A stretch of 64,000 nucleotides of DNA from Corynebacterium callunae DSM 20147. Its GTDB lineage: Bacteria; Actinomycetota; Actinomycetes; Mycobacteriales; Mycobacteriaceae. A program made the translations under genes and the position numbers. The stretch covers positions 2,356,001-2,420,000 of the forward strand of contig NC_020506.1 of NCBI RefSeq assembly GCF_000344785.1, read 5' to 3'. Positions 41,462 through 51,425 of the stretch are shown here, one piece after another (the first letter of the stretch is position 1; the number at the start of each line of letters is the position of its first letter). Below the pieces are notes generated by a model. It saw nothing but the letters and a program-made list of their open reading frames with translations. It ran no database searches and was not told where the DNA came from.

Positions 41462-42403
41462 TTAGCCTTTGATGCGGCGCTGACGTGCAAACTCAGAAAG
41501 CACAACACCTGCTGCAACAGATGCGTTGAGGGACTCAACCCAATCCTCAGTAGGAATGGACATGATGGTATCGCAGTTTTCGCGAACCAAGCGGGAAATA
41601 CCCTTGCCCTCAGAACCAACCACGATGACCACGTTGTCGGTGCCATCGTAGGTGTCCAGGGTGTGGTCTCCACCAGCATCCAGGCCAATAACCTGGTAAC
41701 CGTTTTGCTGGAATTCCTTCACAGTACGGGTCATGTTGGTTTCTTTAGCCACTGGAACGCGCGCTGCGGTACCTGCAGAGGTACGCCATGCAACAGCGGT
41801 AACAGAGGCAGAACGACGCTCAGGGATGATAACGCCATTGCCGCCGAATGCACCCACAGAGCGGATTACTGCACCGAGGTTACGAGGGTCAGTGATGTTG
41901 TCCAAGATGACAAACATGGCAGGCTTATCAGAAGCTGCAGCACTGGCGATGAGATCTTGTACATTCGCATACTCAAATGGTGGGATGGACAGACCAATTC
42001 CCTGGTGCATGCCATTGCGGGTCATGCGGTCGAGCTCAAGCTTGTTGACCTCAAGCACTGGAATACCGTGGCTGGCTGCCAAACGGACGGATTCGCTGAG
42101 GCGCTCATCGTTGGTGGCGCCTTCTGCAACATAAAGTGCAGTTGAAGGTACGCGAGCCTTGAGGCACTCAAGGACCGGGTTACGGCCTACAACCAACTCT
42201 GGCATTTCCCTATCGTGGCGGCCACGATCGCGACGCTCGCGCTCGACCTTGCGCTTGTGTGCTGCGTGGTAAACGCGGTCCTCTGCCTTAGGGGTTGGGC
42301 CCTTGCCCTTGAGTCCGCGACGAACCTGTCCACCGCTGCCCTTGAGGGCGCCCTTTTTATTAGTTTTGCGCAAACCGCCGCGGCGGCTGTCATTTCCTGC
42401 CAT
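41462..42403 (-). CDS. rlmB: TrmH/SpoU-family 23S rRNA 2'-O-methyltransferase (RlmB-like)
   Basis: 313 residues. The first 70 are basic and disordered (rich in Gly, Lys, Arg), typical of actinobacterial members. The SPOUT domain shows [16 protein letters not shown] (motif 1), [13 protein letters not shown] (motif 2) and [20 protein letters not shown] (motif 3, knot). It probably methylates the 23S rRNA peptidyl transferase region (G2251 in E. coli numbering). It is 34 bases behind cysS, as often in this phylum. Confidence 0.9.
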   Translation of the reverse strand: MAGNDSRRGGLRKTNKKGALKGSGGQVRRGLKGKGPTPKAEDRVYHAAHKRKVERERRDRGRHDREMPELVVGRNPVLECLKARVPSTALYVAEGATNDERLSESVRLAASHGIPVLEVNKLELDRMTRNGMHQGIGLSIPPFEYANVQDLIASAAASDKPAMFVILDNITDPRNLGAVIRSVGAFGGNGVIIPERRSASVTAVAWRTSAGTAARVPVAKETNMTRTVKEFQQNGYQVIGLDAGGDHTLDTYDGTDNVVIVVGSEGKGISRLVRENCDTIMSIPTEDWVESLNASVAAGVVLSEFARQRRIKG

Positions 42404-42437
42404 GTTTAAAACTTCTCCTTCTTAAGAGTTACAAACT

Positions 42438-43820
42438 CTACTGCAATTTCCAGGTAGCACCATCAGCGGTGTCCACGACGTCGATTCCGGCGGCTGCTAG
42501 TCGATCACGAACTTCATCAGCAACTGCCCAGTTTTTCTCTGCGCGAGCATTAGCCCGGCGCTCAAGTTCTGCTGACACCAACACGTCTAGTGCCTTATCT
42601 GACTTCTCGTCAGTATTTGTTCCTGCCCCCCATTCAACAGGATCGAAGCCCAAAACACCCGTCATGGCTCGCACGGCGCTTGCTAAAGCTTGTGCAGTTT
42701 CCTTATCTCCCTTGTCAAGGGCAGAATTTCCCTCGCGCACCGCATTGTGAATTTCTGCAAGAGCTTTAGGAACAGCGATATCTTCATCCATGGCAGCTGC
42801 AAAACCTGCGGTCCACTCACCCACTGGTACTTCTCCCACGCGCTCCAAGAAACTTTCGATGCGACGGTAACCAGCGGCTGCTTCTTTAAGCGCATTTTCG
42901 GAGTATTCCAGCACTGAACGGTAGTGGGCGGAACCTAGGTAATAACGCAATTCGACGGGACGAACCTGCTTGAGCATTTCAGGTACAGAAAGCACATTGC
43001 CCAAAGACTTAGACATCTTTTCACCGGCCATCGTGACCCAGTGATTGTGCATCCAATAGTTGGCAAATTTATCGCCGGCTGCATGTGCTTGGGCAATTTC
43101 ATTTTCATGGTGCGGGAATTGCAGATCCAAACCACCGCAGTGAATATCAAATTGTTGACCCAAATAATAGGTAGCCATAGCGGAGCACTCCAGGTGCCAA
43201 CCCGGACGGCCTTCACCCCAAGGGGTTGGCCATGAAGGTTCACCAGGCTTAGCGGCTTTCCACAGTGCAAAATCCTGTGGTCCGCGCTTGCCAAAGTTAT
43301 CGGTTTCGCCCTGTTCCATATCTTCTACTCGGTTGCCAGAGAGAGATCCATAATCAGAGCCCTCCGCCTTGGACCAGGCTGCGACATCAAAGTAGACGGA
43401 ACCATCAACGGCATAAGCAAAGCCATTGTCGATCAAGCGCTGCATGTACTCCACCATTTGGGTGACATGGCCAGTGGCACGCGGCTCAACAGAAGGAGGC
43501 AAAACTCCTAAGGTGTTATAGGTCCAGGTGAATTCACGTTCATAGGTGGAAACCCATTCCCACCAGGGACGGTGATTTTCTGCTGCTTTGGTGAGAATTT
43601 TGTCATCAATATCGGTGACATTGCGAACAAAGGCAACGTCTAGGCCTTGTGCGATTAGCCAGCGACGCAAAATATCAAAGGCTACGGCAGAGCGAACATG
43701 TCCGATATGGGGCAGGGCTTGGGGCGTGGCACCACACAGGTACACCGAGGCATGCCCAGGTGTAACAGGCTGAAATTCTCGAAGCGTACGGGTACCGGTG
43801 TCAAAAATGCGTAGAGTCAC
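42438..43820 (-). CDS. cysS: Cysteinyl-tRNA synthetase
   Basis: A class I synthetase of 460 residues from the GTG at 43820; the frame is open to 43871, but this start gives the family N-terminus [15 protein letters not shown]. The HIGH motif reads [14 protein letters not shown], the zinc ligand Cys lies in VYLCGATPQ, and KMSKS in [17 protein letters not shown] box 7 bases before the GTG suggests a leaderless mRNA. Confidence 0.96.
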   Translation of the reverse strand: MTLRIFDTGTRTLREFQPVTPGHASVYLCGATPQALPHIGHVRSAVAFDILRRWLIAQGLDVAFVRNVTDIDDKILTKAAENHRPWWEWVSTYEREFTWTYNTLGVLPPSVEPRATGHVTQMVEYMQRLIDNGFAYAVDGSVYFDVAAWSKAEGSDYGSLSGNRVEDMEQGETDNFGKRGPQDFALWKAAKPGEPSWPTPWGEGRPGWHLECSAMATYYLGQQFDIHCGGLDLQFPHHENEIAQAHAAGDKFANYWMHNHWVTMAGEKMSKSLGNVLSVPEMLKQVRPVELRYYLGSAHYRSVLEYSENALKEAAAGYRRIESFLERVGEVPVGEWTAGFAAAMDEDIAVPKALAEIHNAVREGNSALDKGDKETAQALASAVRAMTGVLGFDPVEWGAGTNTDEKSDKALDVLVSAELERRANARAEKNWAVADEVRDRLAAAGIDVVDTADGATWKLQ

Positions 43821-43827
43821 GCCACCT

Positions 43828-43833
43828 AGTCTA
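43828..43833 (-). promoter_or_regulatory. -10 box of a leaderless cysS transcript
   Basis: TAGACT on the minus strand ends 7 bases before the GTG start codon; this supports the chosen start. Confidence 0.5.
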
Positions 43834-43887
43834 ACTGGCGATAAGCAAGGTGTTGTGCAAACAGTGGACAAAGGCCTTTAAGAACAA

Positions 43888-43935
43888 GCGAACCCCGCGA
43901 TGCGCCTTAAAGGCGTTCTGCGGGGTGTGCTTAAA
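43888..43935 (-). terminator. Terminator of ptsS
   Basis: Outer stem ACCCCGC / GCGGGGT around an inner stem CGCCTTTAAGGCG, shortly after the ptsS stop codon. Confidence 0.7.
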
Positions 43936-43946
43936 AAGTGACTGTA

Positions 43947-45926
43947 TTATTTGGCAGCTTCTGCAAGTTCTTTGACGCCGACACTCAGTAATTTGTCTCC
44001 GGCCGCTATGGAACCTGCAGCCAGGCTAGCTACTGGACCGGTCTTACGTGAGTTGGAAATGACAATGGGAGTTGTGATTTCATAACCAGCTGCTTTGATG
44101 GATGCGATATCAAACTCGCAGAGCAACTCCCCTGCTTGTACCTCATCACCCTGCTTTTTAAAGGCTTTAAAGTGCTGACCCTTCAGGTTTACAGTGTCAA
44201 AGCCAATGTGCATGAGAACATCGATGTCTTTGCCATCAGTTCCCTTAGTGCGCACAGCAAAGGCATGACCGGAGGGGAAAGCTACGACAACCTTGCCACT
44301 AACTGGAGAAACCAGACGGCCTTCGCTTGGAACGATGGCAATACCTGCGCCAAGTTTGCCGGTGGCAAACATTTCATCGCTCACGCTGCCCAATTCAATG
44401 GCTTCGCCAGTTAGTGGTGCCTGAATAACAGTGGAATCGGCTGCCAGATAGTTTTCTAAGTGTGTAGTTGCCGCTGGAATGACGGCTGCACGTGGGCTTG
44501 CGTCTGGGTCGATGGTGCCGTCTCTCTTAATGAGGTAGAAACCATAAAACAGGGCGGAAGCAAAGGCCAGCACGAAGGTGATAACTGCGCAGACCAAGAA
44601 CATCGCCATGTCTGGAGCGTCAATGGAAACCACTCCGAGGAATCCTGCAGCACCGAGGGCAACTGCCTTGATATTAAAGATGGCGATTAGTGCGCCTCCA
44701 ACCGCTGCGACACCGATGCCGATGAAGAAAGGCCAGCGCAAACGCAGGTTCACGCCAAAGATGGCAGGTTCGGTAATTCCGAGTACTGCAGAGATTCCAG
44801 AGGCTCCAGCGAGGCCTTTGAGCTTTTCACTCTTGGCCAGGAAGAAGACGGCCAAACACACAGCGCCCTGAGCAATATTGGCCATGGAAGCGGTGGCAAA
44901 GATGAAGGATCCACCCTGGTTAAAGAGTTCCAGCTCAATTGGTGGGAAGGACTGGTGCAATCCGGTGATGACGATTGGGGAATAAACCAGACCGAAGAGC
45001 AAGCCACCGATAGGGCCACCGAATTCATAAATGTTAAGCAAGCCACTCGCCAGCCAATCGCCAATAAAGCGCATGGCAGGGCCGATGGCAATGAAGGTGA
45101 GGAAGCCAGTGATAAGCAGCGTAAGAACTGGGGTTACCAAGAAATCTGCAGTGCCCTTGAGCCTGCGGTGGAAGAACTTTTCAATGGTTGCCAACACCCA
45201 GGCAACAACCAGCACAGGTAGTACCGTGCCCTGATAGCCAGCTTGTGCAACTTCGAGACCAAAGAGGTTCCATACTGGCATTTCACCGGCAGCCATGGTG
45301 GTGGCCACGCTGTAGCCATTAACCAGACTTGGGTAAACCATGGCCATACCCATGCCCGCGCCAAGGAACTCATTGCCACCAAAACGCTTGGTGGCGGTAA
45401 AGCCCACCAACACTGGGAGGAAGGCAAATGGTGCAGAAGCAAGCAGGTTGATCATCTCGGCTGCGCCACTGATTTGTGGGTACATCTCGACCAAAGACTG
45501 TGGTCCAAAGAGATCTGCTGCGGTGAGCACGTTATTTAGTGCCATGAGCAAACCGCCACCGACCAAGATCGGAATCAGCGGGACGAAGATATCGGCCAGT
45601 GCTTTAACACTGCGGCTAAACCAGTTGCCACTATTAGCTGCCACGTCTTTGAGTTGCTCGGTGGATACTGCGATGTCTTTGGAGGTAGCTGCGTCCATTT
45701 CCCTAAAGACGTTATCTACGTCGCCTGGGCCAACGATGACCTGGAACATGCCACCCGTTTCAAAGGTGCCTTTGAGGTCTGGGTCATTGTCGAGCAATTC
45801 TCGGTCAACGTTGTTGGAATCTTTTAAAACCATGCGCAGGCGGGTAGCACAGTGGGCGGCGGCGAGAATATTTTCTTCGCCGCCAACACCGCGGATAACC
45901 CGCTGTGCAACGTCTTTGTGGTCCAT
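43947..45926 (-). CDS. ptsS: Sucrose-specific PTS permease EIIBCA
   Basis: A 659-residue three-domain protein from the ATG at 45926, preceded by AAGGAGAGG. EIIB (about 1-85) carries the phosphorylated Cys in AAAHCATRLRM; EIIC (about 105-470) has roughly ten helices; EIIA (about 500-655) has the active His in LMHIGFDTVNLKG. It imports sucrose as sucrose-6-phosphate, which ScrB, encoded upstream, splits. An inverted repeat that looks like a SugR site lies before the gene. Confidence 0.95.
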   Translation of the reverse strand: MDHKDVAQRVIRGVGGEENILAAAHCATRLRMVLKDSNNVDRELLDNDPDLKGTFETGGMFQVIVGPGDVDNVFREMDAATSKDIAVSTEQLKDVAANSGNWFSRSVKALADIFVPLIPILVGGGLLMALNNVLTAADLFGPQSLVEMYPQISGAAEMINLLASAPFAFLPVLVGFTATKRFGGNEFLGAGMGMAMVYPSLVNGYSVATTMAAGEMPVWNLFGLEVAQAGYQGTVLPVLVVAWVLATIEKFFHRRLKGTADFLVTPVLTLLITGFLTFIAIGPAMRFIGDWLASGLLNIYEFGGPIGGLLFGLVYSPIVITGLHQSFPPIELELFNQGGSFIFATASMANIAQGAVCLAVFFLAKSEKLKGLAGASGISAVLGITEPAIFGVNLRLRWPFFIGIGVAAVGGALIAIFNIKAVALGAAGFLGVVSIDAPDMAMFLVCAVITFVLAFASALFYGFYLIKRDGTIDPDASPRAAVIPAATTHLENYLAADSTVIQAPLTGEAIELGSVSDEMFATGKLGAGIAIVPSEGRLVSPVSGKVVVAFPSGHAFAVRTKGTDGKDIDVLMHIGFDTVNLKGQHFKAFKKQGDEVQAGELLCEFDIASIKAAGYEITTPIVISNSRKTGPVASLAAGSIAAGDKLLSVGVKELAEAAK

Positions 45927-45953
45927 AGACCTCTCCTTAAACGGGGATTTTAA

Positions 45954-45975
45954 GAACAAAACATCATGTTTGTTC
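45954..45975. promoter_or_regulatory. Inverted repeat upstream of ptsS, candidate SugR site
   Basis: GAACAAA (45954-45960), 8 bases, TTTGTTC (45969-45975). The TTTGTTCGGA core resembles SugR (DeoR-type) sites at PTS genes of C. glutamicum, from memory. Confidence 0.45.
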
Positions 45976-46032
45976 GGAAACTACCCCTCATTAAACATGC
46001 TTGTTTATGCCCGTTCAAGGGTTTTGGGCAAA

Positions 46033-46071
46033 AATGTGTAAAAACTATCACATTTTCACTAAAGGTGTGAT
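46033..46071. promoter_or_regulatory. Second inverted repeat cluster upstream of ptsS
   Basis: AATGTG-N10-CACATT (46033-46054) overlaps ATCACA-N13-TGTGAT (46047-46071). The half-sites resemble cAMP receptor protein GlxR sites (TGTGA/TCACA), but the spacing differs from the usual 6-base spacer, so the binder is unknown. Confidence 0.35.
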
Positions 46072-46093
46072 CTATTTTACTTTCTAAAGAAAC

Positions 46094-47359
46094 TTAAAAG
46101 GTTCGGAGGGAATATAAAAACCTGCCATCACCTGCACTTATTTCAATTGCAGTGATGTCATCAGCAATTAATAGCTCACCACCATCGAGAGCAACTTGGC
46201 GCCTATCCCCAGCACGATCCACCGACAAAACCTTCCCATCCCACGCAACGGCGATGTTTGGTCGGATGTCTACTCGGACAGGCTCGCGCCCAAGCTCAAA
46301 ACGGCTCACTCCCTCTTCCCCGGCCGGCAAAAGTAGCTCTTGATAAAGCTCATGCCCTTTAAGGCTGAGTCGACGCGGAACCGTAAGACAATGCACCCAT
46401 CCTTCCGCTTCCACGGTGGGGTGATCATCTTGGGCAGGCAGTCCCATCCAGCCAATCAGCCAGGTTTGCACACCGGATACCGCTACCTGTGGTGCATAAA
46501 ATTCATGGCCATAATCCAACTCGCTAAAGCCACGCAGCACGGTAAATGTTGTGCCTTCTAACCGACCAACCACATATCCGCACTGGTCAGAGCTGGCATA
46601 ATGCGTGGTCTCAGCATCAATTCTTTCCAAGCCCTGAGGGCAGAAAATAAGCACATCAAGATCTTCGCCAGTTTCCAAATCATGCATAGTGAAGAGGTTT
46701 GGACATTCCCACATATAGCCACCGGGGATCAAATCTGGAGATACCCCAGGCTCCGCTTGGCTGAGATCAAAAGTGATCTCGCCACTGAAATCCCAATTTT
46801 CCAAATCAGCAGAGCGGTACAAGACAACGGTTCCTGTTTCATCTTCCCGCTGGGCGCCGAGCACCATTTTCCACCCAGCGCCGTCGACGCTGATCATAGG
46901 ATCGCGGTAGTGAGCCGTAAACCCAGGCGCGGGCCCGTCGATAAGCGGGTTTAATGCTGATCGACGATGGACACCGCCCATTTCCCCAGCCGGATCTTCC
47001 ACCTCAACCAAGTTTTGGGTGGCGCGGCGCTGGCCGTCAACTTTGAGATTGCCGGTATAAAAAAGGCGCAGTTTATTGTCATGGACCACGGCACCGCCGG
47101 AATAACATCCGTGCAGGTCATAGGAGAAGTCCGGATACAGCGCGTTGGGAAAATGGCGCCACTTTAAACGCTCTGGGCCTCGTAATTCAGTAACCGCATG
47201 ACCCCAACCGGTGCGCTTAGGCGCATAGGGAAAACCGGGATCATGCTGATAATAAACATGAAGATTATTGCCATCAATGTAGACACCGTTGGGGTCATTG
47301 AGTCGCCCCTGGGGCGGGGTGAGGTGATAACTGGGGCGCAAAGATGCGGAGTTGGACAT
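46094..47359 (-). CDS. scrB: Sucrose-6-phosphate hydrolase (GH32)
   Basis: A GH32 enzyme of 421 residues. The nucleophile Asp is in GRLNDPNGVY, the transition-state stabiliser in HYRDPMI and the acid/base Glu in YMWECPNLF. A C-terminal beta-sandwich follows. No signal peptide, so it acts on sucrose-6-phosphate inside the cell after PtsS uptake. It is downstream of nagA-nagB in the same direction. Confidence 0.92.
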   Translation of the reverse strand: MSNSASLRPSYHLTPPQGRLNDPNGVYIDGNNLHVYYQHDPGFPYAPKRTGWGHAVTELRGPERLKWRHFPNALYPDFSYDLHGCYSGGAVVHDNKLRLFYTGNLKVDGQRRATQNLVEVEDPAGEMGGVHRRSALNPLIDGPAPGFTAHYRDPMISVDGAGWKMVLGAQREDETGTVVLYRSADLENWDFSGEITFDLSQAEPGVSPDLIPGGYMWECPNLFTMHDLETGEDLDVLIFCPQGLERIDAETTHYASSDQCGYVVGRLEGTTFTVLRGFSELDYGHEFYAPQVAVSGVQTWLIGWMGLPAQDDHPTVEAEGWVHCLTVPRRLSLKGHELYQELLLPAGEEGVSRFELGREPVRVDIRPNIAVAWDGKVLSVDRAGDRRQVALDGGELLIADDITAIEISAGDGRFLYSLRTF

Positions 47360-47407
47360 AGTTTCACACCCTACTTATTCACCGCTTGTAGCAGGCGGCT
47401 TTGTTTC

Positions 47408-48172
47408 TTATTCGTTCAAATTTGCCTGTTCCACATGCCGGTAATACTCAACATTGTCCAAGCGGCTAGCTGCAGCTTCATCAATAATCACAGTCACGGC
47501 TGGATGCATTTGCAAAATGGAAGCCGGGCAAGAGGCAGATACTGGACCTTCCACCGCTTGGGCAATGGCTTGGGCTTTGCTCTCCCCTACAGCCAATAAA
47601 AGAATGTTCTTGGCGCGAGAAATTGTGCCAAGTCCTTGCGTAATCGCATGGGTTGGTACTTCATTTTCAGATGCAAAAAACCGCGCATTATCGGCAACTG
47701 TTTTAGGATGCAGCGCTTGAACTTTGGTCAGCCCACTTAGTGAAGAGCTAGGCTCATTAAATCCAATATGCCCATTGGCACCAATTCCTAAAATCTGAAT
47801 ATCCACACCGGCCCCAGAAACTTGATTTTCATATGCTTGGGCAGCTGCAAAAGAATCTCCATGGTCGCCAGCAGGACTAAAAACGCGGTCATCGGCGATA
47901 TCAATGTGGCTGGTTAAAGTATCGCGAATGGTCTGGTAATAGCTATTTGGATCGGTACGGCTAATGCCCACATACTCATCCAAGAGGAATGCTTGGCACT
48001 GTTGAAAAGATATTTCCGCATCCTGATTTAGTCGAATTAGCTCTGCGTAGGTGGATAGTGGAGTTGATCCCGTGGCCAGGCCCAAGGTTGCTCCGCGGTT
48101 GATAAAAGGACTCATTAACTGAGCTGCACTTTGTCCCACAGCTTCGTTGTTTTTTCTAATGAGGATGCGCAT
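47408..48172 (-). CDS. nagB: Glucosamine-6-phosphate deaminase
   Basis: 254 residues. Converts glucosamine-6-phosphate to fructose-6-phosphate and ammonia. Seen are LGLATGSTPLSTYAEL (phosphate site), LDEYVG, LGIGANGHIGFNEPSSS and TMGLGTI-like TQGLGTISRAKNILLL. The ATG directly follows the nagA stop (TAAATG), so both are translated together. It is the last step in both amino sugar and sialic acid use. Confidence 0.96.
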   Translation of the reverse strand: MRILIRKNNEAVGQSAAQLMSPFINRGATLGLATGSTPLSTYAELIRLNQDAEISFQQCQAFLLDEYVGISRTDPNSYYQTIRDTLTSHIDIADDRVFSPAGDHGDSFAAAQAYENQVSGAGVDIQILGIGANGHIGFNEPSSSLSGLTKVQALHPKTVADNARFFASENEVPTHAITQGLGTISRAKNILLLAVGESKAQAIAQAVEGPVSASCPASILQMHPAVTVIIDEAAASRLDNVEYYRHVEQANLNE

Positions 48173-49297
48173 TTAGATCTCCTTCACATAAACAGCTGCG
48201 ACTTGACCCTGGGAATCCAAAGCCACGATATTCAAGGGAGCATTTACTTCAATAGCATGCTGCCTAAGGCCTAGTACGCGGGAAGCAGTTGTAGAACTGA
48301 GCTGGGTTGCGTCGCAAAGCGTCATCCCCCTGGCAACGTGGCGCCTAAATTGCTGCGCTATGGTGCTGGTGCCGCCAGCGATGGCGCCGCCGTTTTTGAG
48401 GCGTGCCACGCCTCCTTGTACCTCAACTTCCAGCACACCGAGGATGTAATTTCCATCCGGCATCCCGGCAGCCTCGATGGCGTCACTAACAAAAAATGCA
48501 CGCTCAGAGCGGGCAAAATCGACGGTGCCGTCAGATAAATGAACACCATCTGCCACCAATTCCACAAAGGCCTCGCCGTTTCGCGCGGCTGCCAACATGG
48601 CACCGGCAGCACCTGGGGCGCGGTGGTGCAGCGGAGGCATCGCATTAAAAAGGTGGGTGGCAGTAACCTTTAGCCCTAGCGCTGTGGCCTGGGAAATTGC
48701 GTGCGTGGTGGTCTCAAAATCAGCATCGGTGTGGCCAAATGAAACGATAATGCCGTGCTGCACACAAAGTTCAAGCAGTGCAACCAGGTTGGGAGTTTCT
48801 GGGGCGATGGTGATGGACTTAATCCAGCCCGCAGCAGCTCCAATGATCTGCCCAAAATCTTCCGGGTTGCCAGGATAAATAAAATCAGGGTTTTGGGCAC
48901 CACAACGGCAAGCGTTAATAAAAGGACCCTCTAGGTGAATACCAAAAAGCAAGCCTTCCGCACACAGCTCTTTCAGCACTTCTACCTGCTTTATGAGCTC
49001 TTCCGGCGGCGCGGAAACCAAACTTGCCAGCAAAATTGTGGCGCCTTGGGAACGGTGAAATTGGGCAGCCCGGCGCGCCTGTTCCACAGTTCCAGTGGGA
49101 AAAGCTCCACCCAAGCCACCGTGATTATGCAGATCAATAAAGCCTGGTACAAGGGTTAATCCTGTACTTGCCAAGCCATTATCTGCTGCCGGGTTTCCGG
49201 ATACCGCCACAATGTGTCCGTCTTTGAAGGACACAGTGCCATCAATAATTCCGCGGGGAGTAACAATCCTTCCGCTAATCTCACCGGTGCTTTTCAC
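48173..49297 (-). CDS. nagA: N-acetylglucosamine-6-phosphate deacetylase
   Basis: An amidohydrolase of 374 residues starting at a GTG (49297). Metal-site and substrate motifs: PGFIDLHNHGGLGG, HLEGPFINACRCGAQN, SFGHTDADF, THLFNAMPPLHHR and FVSDAIEAAGMPDG. It removes acetate from GlcNAc-6-phosphate, the product of NanE. First gene of nagA-nagB-scrB; the promoter region is shared with the divergent nanA. Confidence 0.95.
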   Translation of the reverse strand: MKSTGEISGRIVTPRGIIDGTVSFKDGHIVAVSGNPAADNGLASTGLTLVPGFIDLHNHGGLGGAFPTGTVEQARRAAQFHRSQGATILLASLVSAPPEELIKQVEVLKELCAEGLLFGIHLEGPFINACRCGAQNPDFIYPGNPEDFGQIIGAAAGWIKSITIAPETPNLVALLELCVQHGIIVSFGHTDADFETTTHAISQATALGLKVTATHLFNAMPPLHHRAPGAAGAMLAAARNGEAFVELVADGVHLSDGTVDFARSERAFFVSDAIEAAGMPDGNYILGVLEVEVQGGVARLKNGGAIAGGTSTIAQQFRRHVARGMTLCDATQLSSTTASRVLGLRQHAIEVNAPLNIVALDSQGQVAAVYVKEI

Positions 49298-49374
49298 TTT
49301 GATTTTTATCCCGTCCGCTTTTGAAGCTTGTGGATCATTCTTTGATTATTGTTCTTCCCTCAAACAAGCATAGG

Positions 49375-49392
49375 ACGTATGATGTCTTATGT
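49375..49392. promoter_or_regulatory. NanR-type operator between nagA and nanA
   Basis: ACGTATGATGTCTTATGT matches the site at 54198-54215 at 15 of 18 bases. It is built of 7-base tandem units (ACGTATG, ATGTCTT, ATGT). It overlaps a TATGAT -10 box (49378-49383), so binding would block transcription. Confidence 0.65.
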
Positions 49393-49504
49393 CCATCGTT
49401 TTTGTTGGTCATCCCAGAGTAAAAATCCCCACAAAGCTCGCTACAACCTGCAGTATCGCCAAATCAATCCGTGGCGCTCATACCCCTCACCCCAAGGAAT
49501 CAAG

Positions 49505-50449
49505 ATGACTTCTCCAACTTTCACCGGCGTCATTCCCCCAGTAATGACCCCGCTAAACACTGATGGCAGTATTGACTTTGACAGTCTGAAAAACTTGGTG
49601 GATCACCTCATCACCGGTGGAGTCGATGGCCTTTTTGCACTCGGTTCTTCAGGTGAAGCAGCATTCCTCACCCGCACACAACGCAAAGAAGCATTGCGCA
49701 CCATCGTGGAACACACCGCAGGTCGCGTCCCCGTCACCGCAGGAATCATCGAGACCACCACCCCGCGAGTATTGGAACTTGTCAAGGATGCGCAGGAAGT
49801 GGGTGCACAAGGCCTGGTTGCGACCGCCCCGTTTTACACTCGCACCCATCCAGTGGAAATTGAAGAACATCTGCGCAAGATTCACGCTGTGGCCCCTGAC
49901 CTGCCACTATATGCATACAACATTCCAGTTTCTGTGCACAGCAACCTCGAACCTGAAATGTTGCTCCGCCTGGCAAAAGATGGCGTGCTGGCAGGTACCA
50001 AGGATTCCAGTGGCAACGATGGTTCCATCCGCGCCCTCATAGAAGCGCGTGACGACGCCGGCCTGCAGGATAGTTTCAAGGTGCTCACCGGAAGTGAGAC
50101 GACCGTTGACTTCGCATACCTTGCAGGCGCGGATGGAGTAGTCCCGGGGCTGGGCAATGTTGATCCGGCAGCCTACGCCGAGTTGGCACGCCTATGCCTG
50201 GCCGGACAATGGGATGAGGCAGCTGTACTCCAAAAACAGATCAACCATCTTTTCCACATTGTTTTCATCGGCGACGGTGCACGCATGTCTGGCTCTTCTG
50301 CAGGCCTCGGAGGCTTCAAAGCAGCCCTTAAACACCTTGACGTAATCAGCAATTCCACCATGGCTGCTCCGCATCAGGCACTCGATGATGCAGAAGTCTC
50401 CCGCATCGGTGAAATTGTCGATGCCTTCCTTTACCGCCCCGAGGTTTAA
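49505..50449 (+). CDS. nanA: N-acetylneuraminate lyase
   Basis: A class I aldolase of the DapA/NanA family, 314 residues from the ATG at 49505 with AAGGA upstream. Marks are GGVDGLFALGSSGEAAFLT, LYAYNIPVSVHSN and the Schiff-base Lys in LAGTKDSSGND. It splits sialic acid into pyruvate and N-acetylmannosamine. DapA function is unlikely given the nan context. The frame open upstream to 49349 has no fitting start. Confidence 0.9.
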   Translation: MTSPTFTGVIPPVMTPLNTDGSIDFDSLKNLVDHLITGGVDGLFALGSSGEAAFLTRTQRKEALRTIVEHTAGRVPVTAGIIETTTPRVLELVKDAQEVGAQGLVATAPFYTRTHPVEIEEHLRKIHAVAPDLPLYAYNIPVSVHSNLEPEMLLRLAKDGVLAGTKDSSGNDGSIRALIEARDDAGLQDSFKVLTGSETTVDFAYLAGADGVVPGLGNVDPAAYAELARLCLAGQWDEAAVLQKQINHLFHIVFIGDGARMSGSSAGLGGFKAALKHLDVISNSTMAAPHQALDDAEVSRIGEIVDAFLYRPEV

Positions 50450-50452
50450 AAC

Positions 50453-51376
50453 TTGTCTGCCACTACCCTCCCTACTTGTACCCTCGCTCTTGACATTGGG
50501 GGCACCAAGATAGCTTTTGCCTTGGTGCCAGATGCTAACCCCACCACCACAATTGGCACAGATCGACTAAAAACCAAAGCTGGCGATGGCCCGCTGGAGC
50601 AAACGCGACAGGCGCTCATTTCTGGCTTAGCTAAAGCACAAGAATTAGGGTTTCACATTGCCCGGGTGGGTATTGGCGCGCCGGGAGTTATTTTGGCTCC
50701 CCGCGGAGAGATTGCCTATAACGGTGACACCCTTAGCAACTGGGCGCGTACTGACCTGCGGGGATTGGTTCAAGAAGTCCTTGGCGTTCCATTGGCGGTA
50801 CATAATGATGTGCGAATTTGGGCCTATGGCGAGCATCATCTAGGTGCTGGGCAAAGCCTCCAAGGCCGAGTACTTTATGTTTCTTTGGGCACTGGAGTGG
50901 GCGCTGCAGTAATTGATAATGGTGAACTCATGTCCGGACCTACTGGATCTGCTGGTGAATTCGCAGAAATCCGCTGTTCAGACTTTGCTGGACGCAGTGA
51001 TCGTTGTGAGAACATAGCTAGCGGAACCGGGCTAACTAAGTATTATGTTGAAGCGACAGGCAATCCTTTAGAACTTCCCGATATTATGCACAAGTGGCAT
51101 GAGGAGGATGAGCTAACACGACGCATCATCAACGGAAATCTACGAGGATTTGGCCAAGCACTTGGAGCTTTAGTGACATTCTTGGATCTTTCCGCCGTCG
51201 TAATCGGTGGTGGGGTATCAGGCATCGGGGCGCCTGTTATTGATCCCATTTCGGAAGGTATTTCAGACACAATTCTGAAGCCCAACGTTGGTGTTCGAGT
51301 CTTAACCACAAGTCTTGGCTCGGATGCTGCGGTACTCGCTGCTGCGTGTTATGCCCGTGATCATGCTTTTTTATAA
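50453..51376 (+). CDS. nanK: N-acetylmannosamine kinase (ROK family)
   Basis: 307 residues, TTG start at 50453, three bases after nanA. N-terminal phosphate loop LALDIGGTKIAFAL and ROK signature around SLGTGVGAAVIDNGEL and GSAGEFAEI. The zinc-binding segment usual in ROK kinases (GH followed by CxCGxxGCxE) is changed: GEFAEIRC, then SDRCENIASG, with the His and two Cys missing. It phosphorylates ManNAc to ManNAc-6-phosphate. Confidence 0.88.
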   Translation: MSATTLPTCTLALDIGGTKIAFALVPDANPTTTIGTDRLKTKAGDGPLEQTRQALISGLAKAQELGFHIARVGIGAPGVILAPRGEIAYNGDTLSNWARTDLRGLVQEVLGVPLAVHNDVRIWAYGEHHLGAGQSLQGRVLYVSLGTGVGAAVIDNGELMSGPTGSAGEFAEIRCSDFAGRSDRCENIASGTGLTKYYVEATGNPLELPDIMHKWHEEDELTRRIINGNLRGFGQALGALVTFLDLSAVVIGGGVSGIGAPVIDPISEGISDTILKPNVGVRVLTTSLGSDAAVLAAACYARDHAFL

Positions 51377-51425
51377 ATTAATTTGTGCACGTCTTTAGTA
51401 CTGCCACCTTAGGAGATTGATCTTC

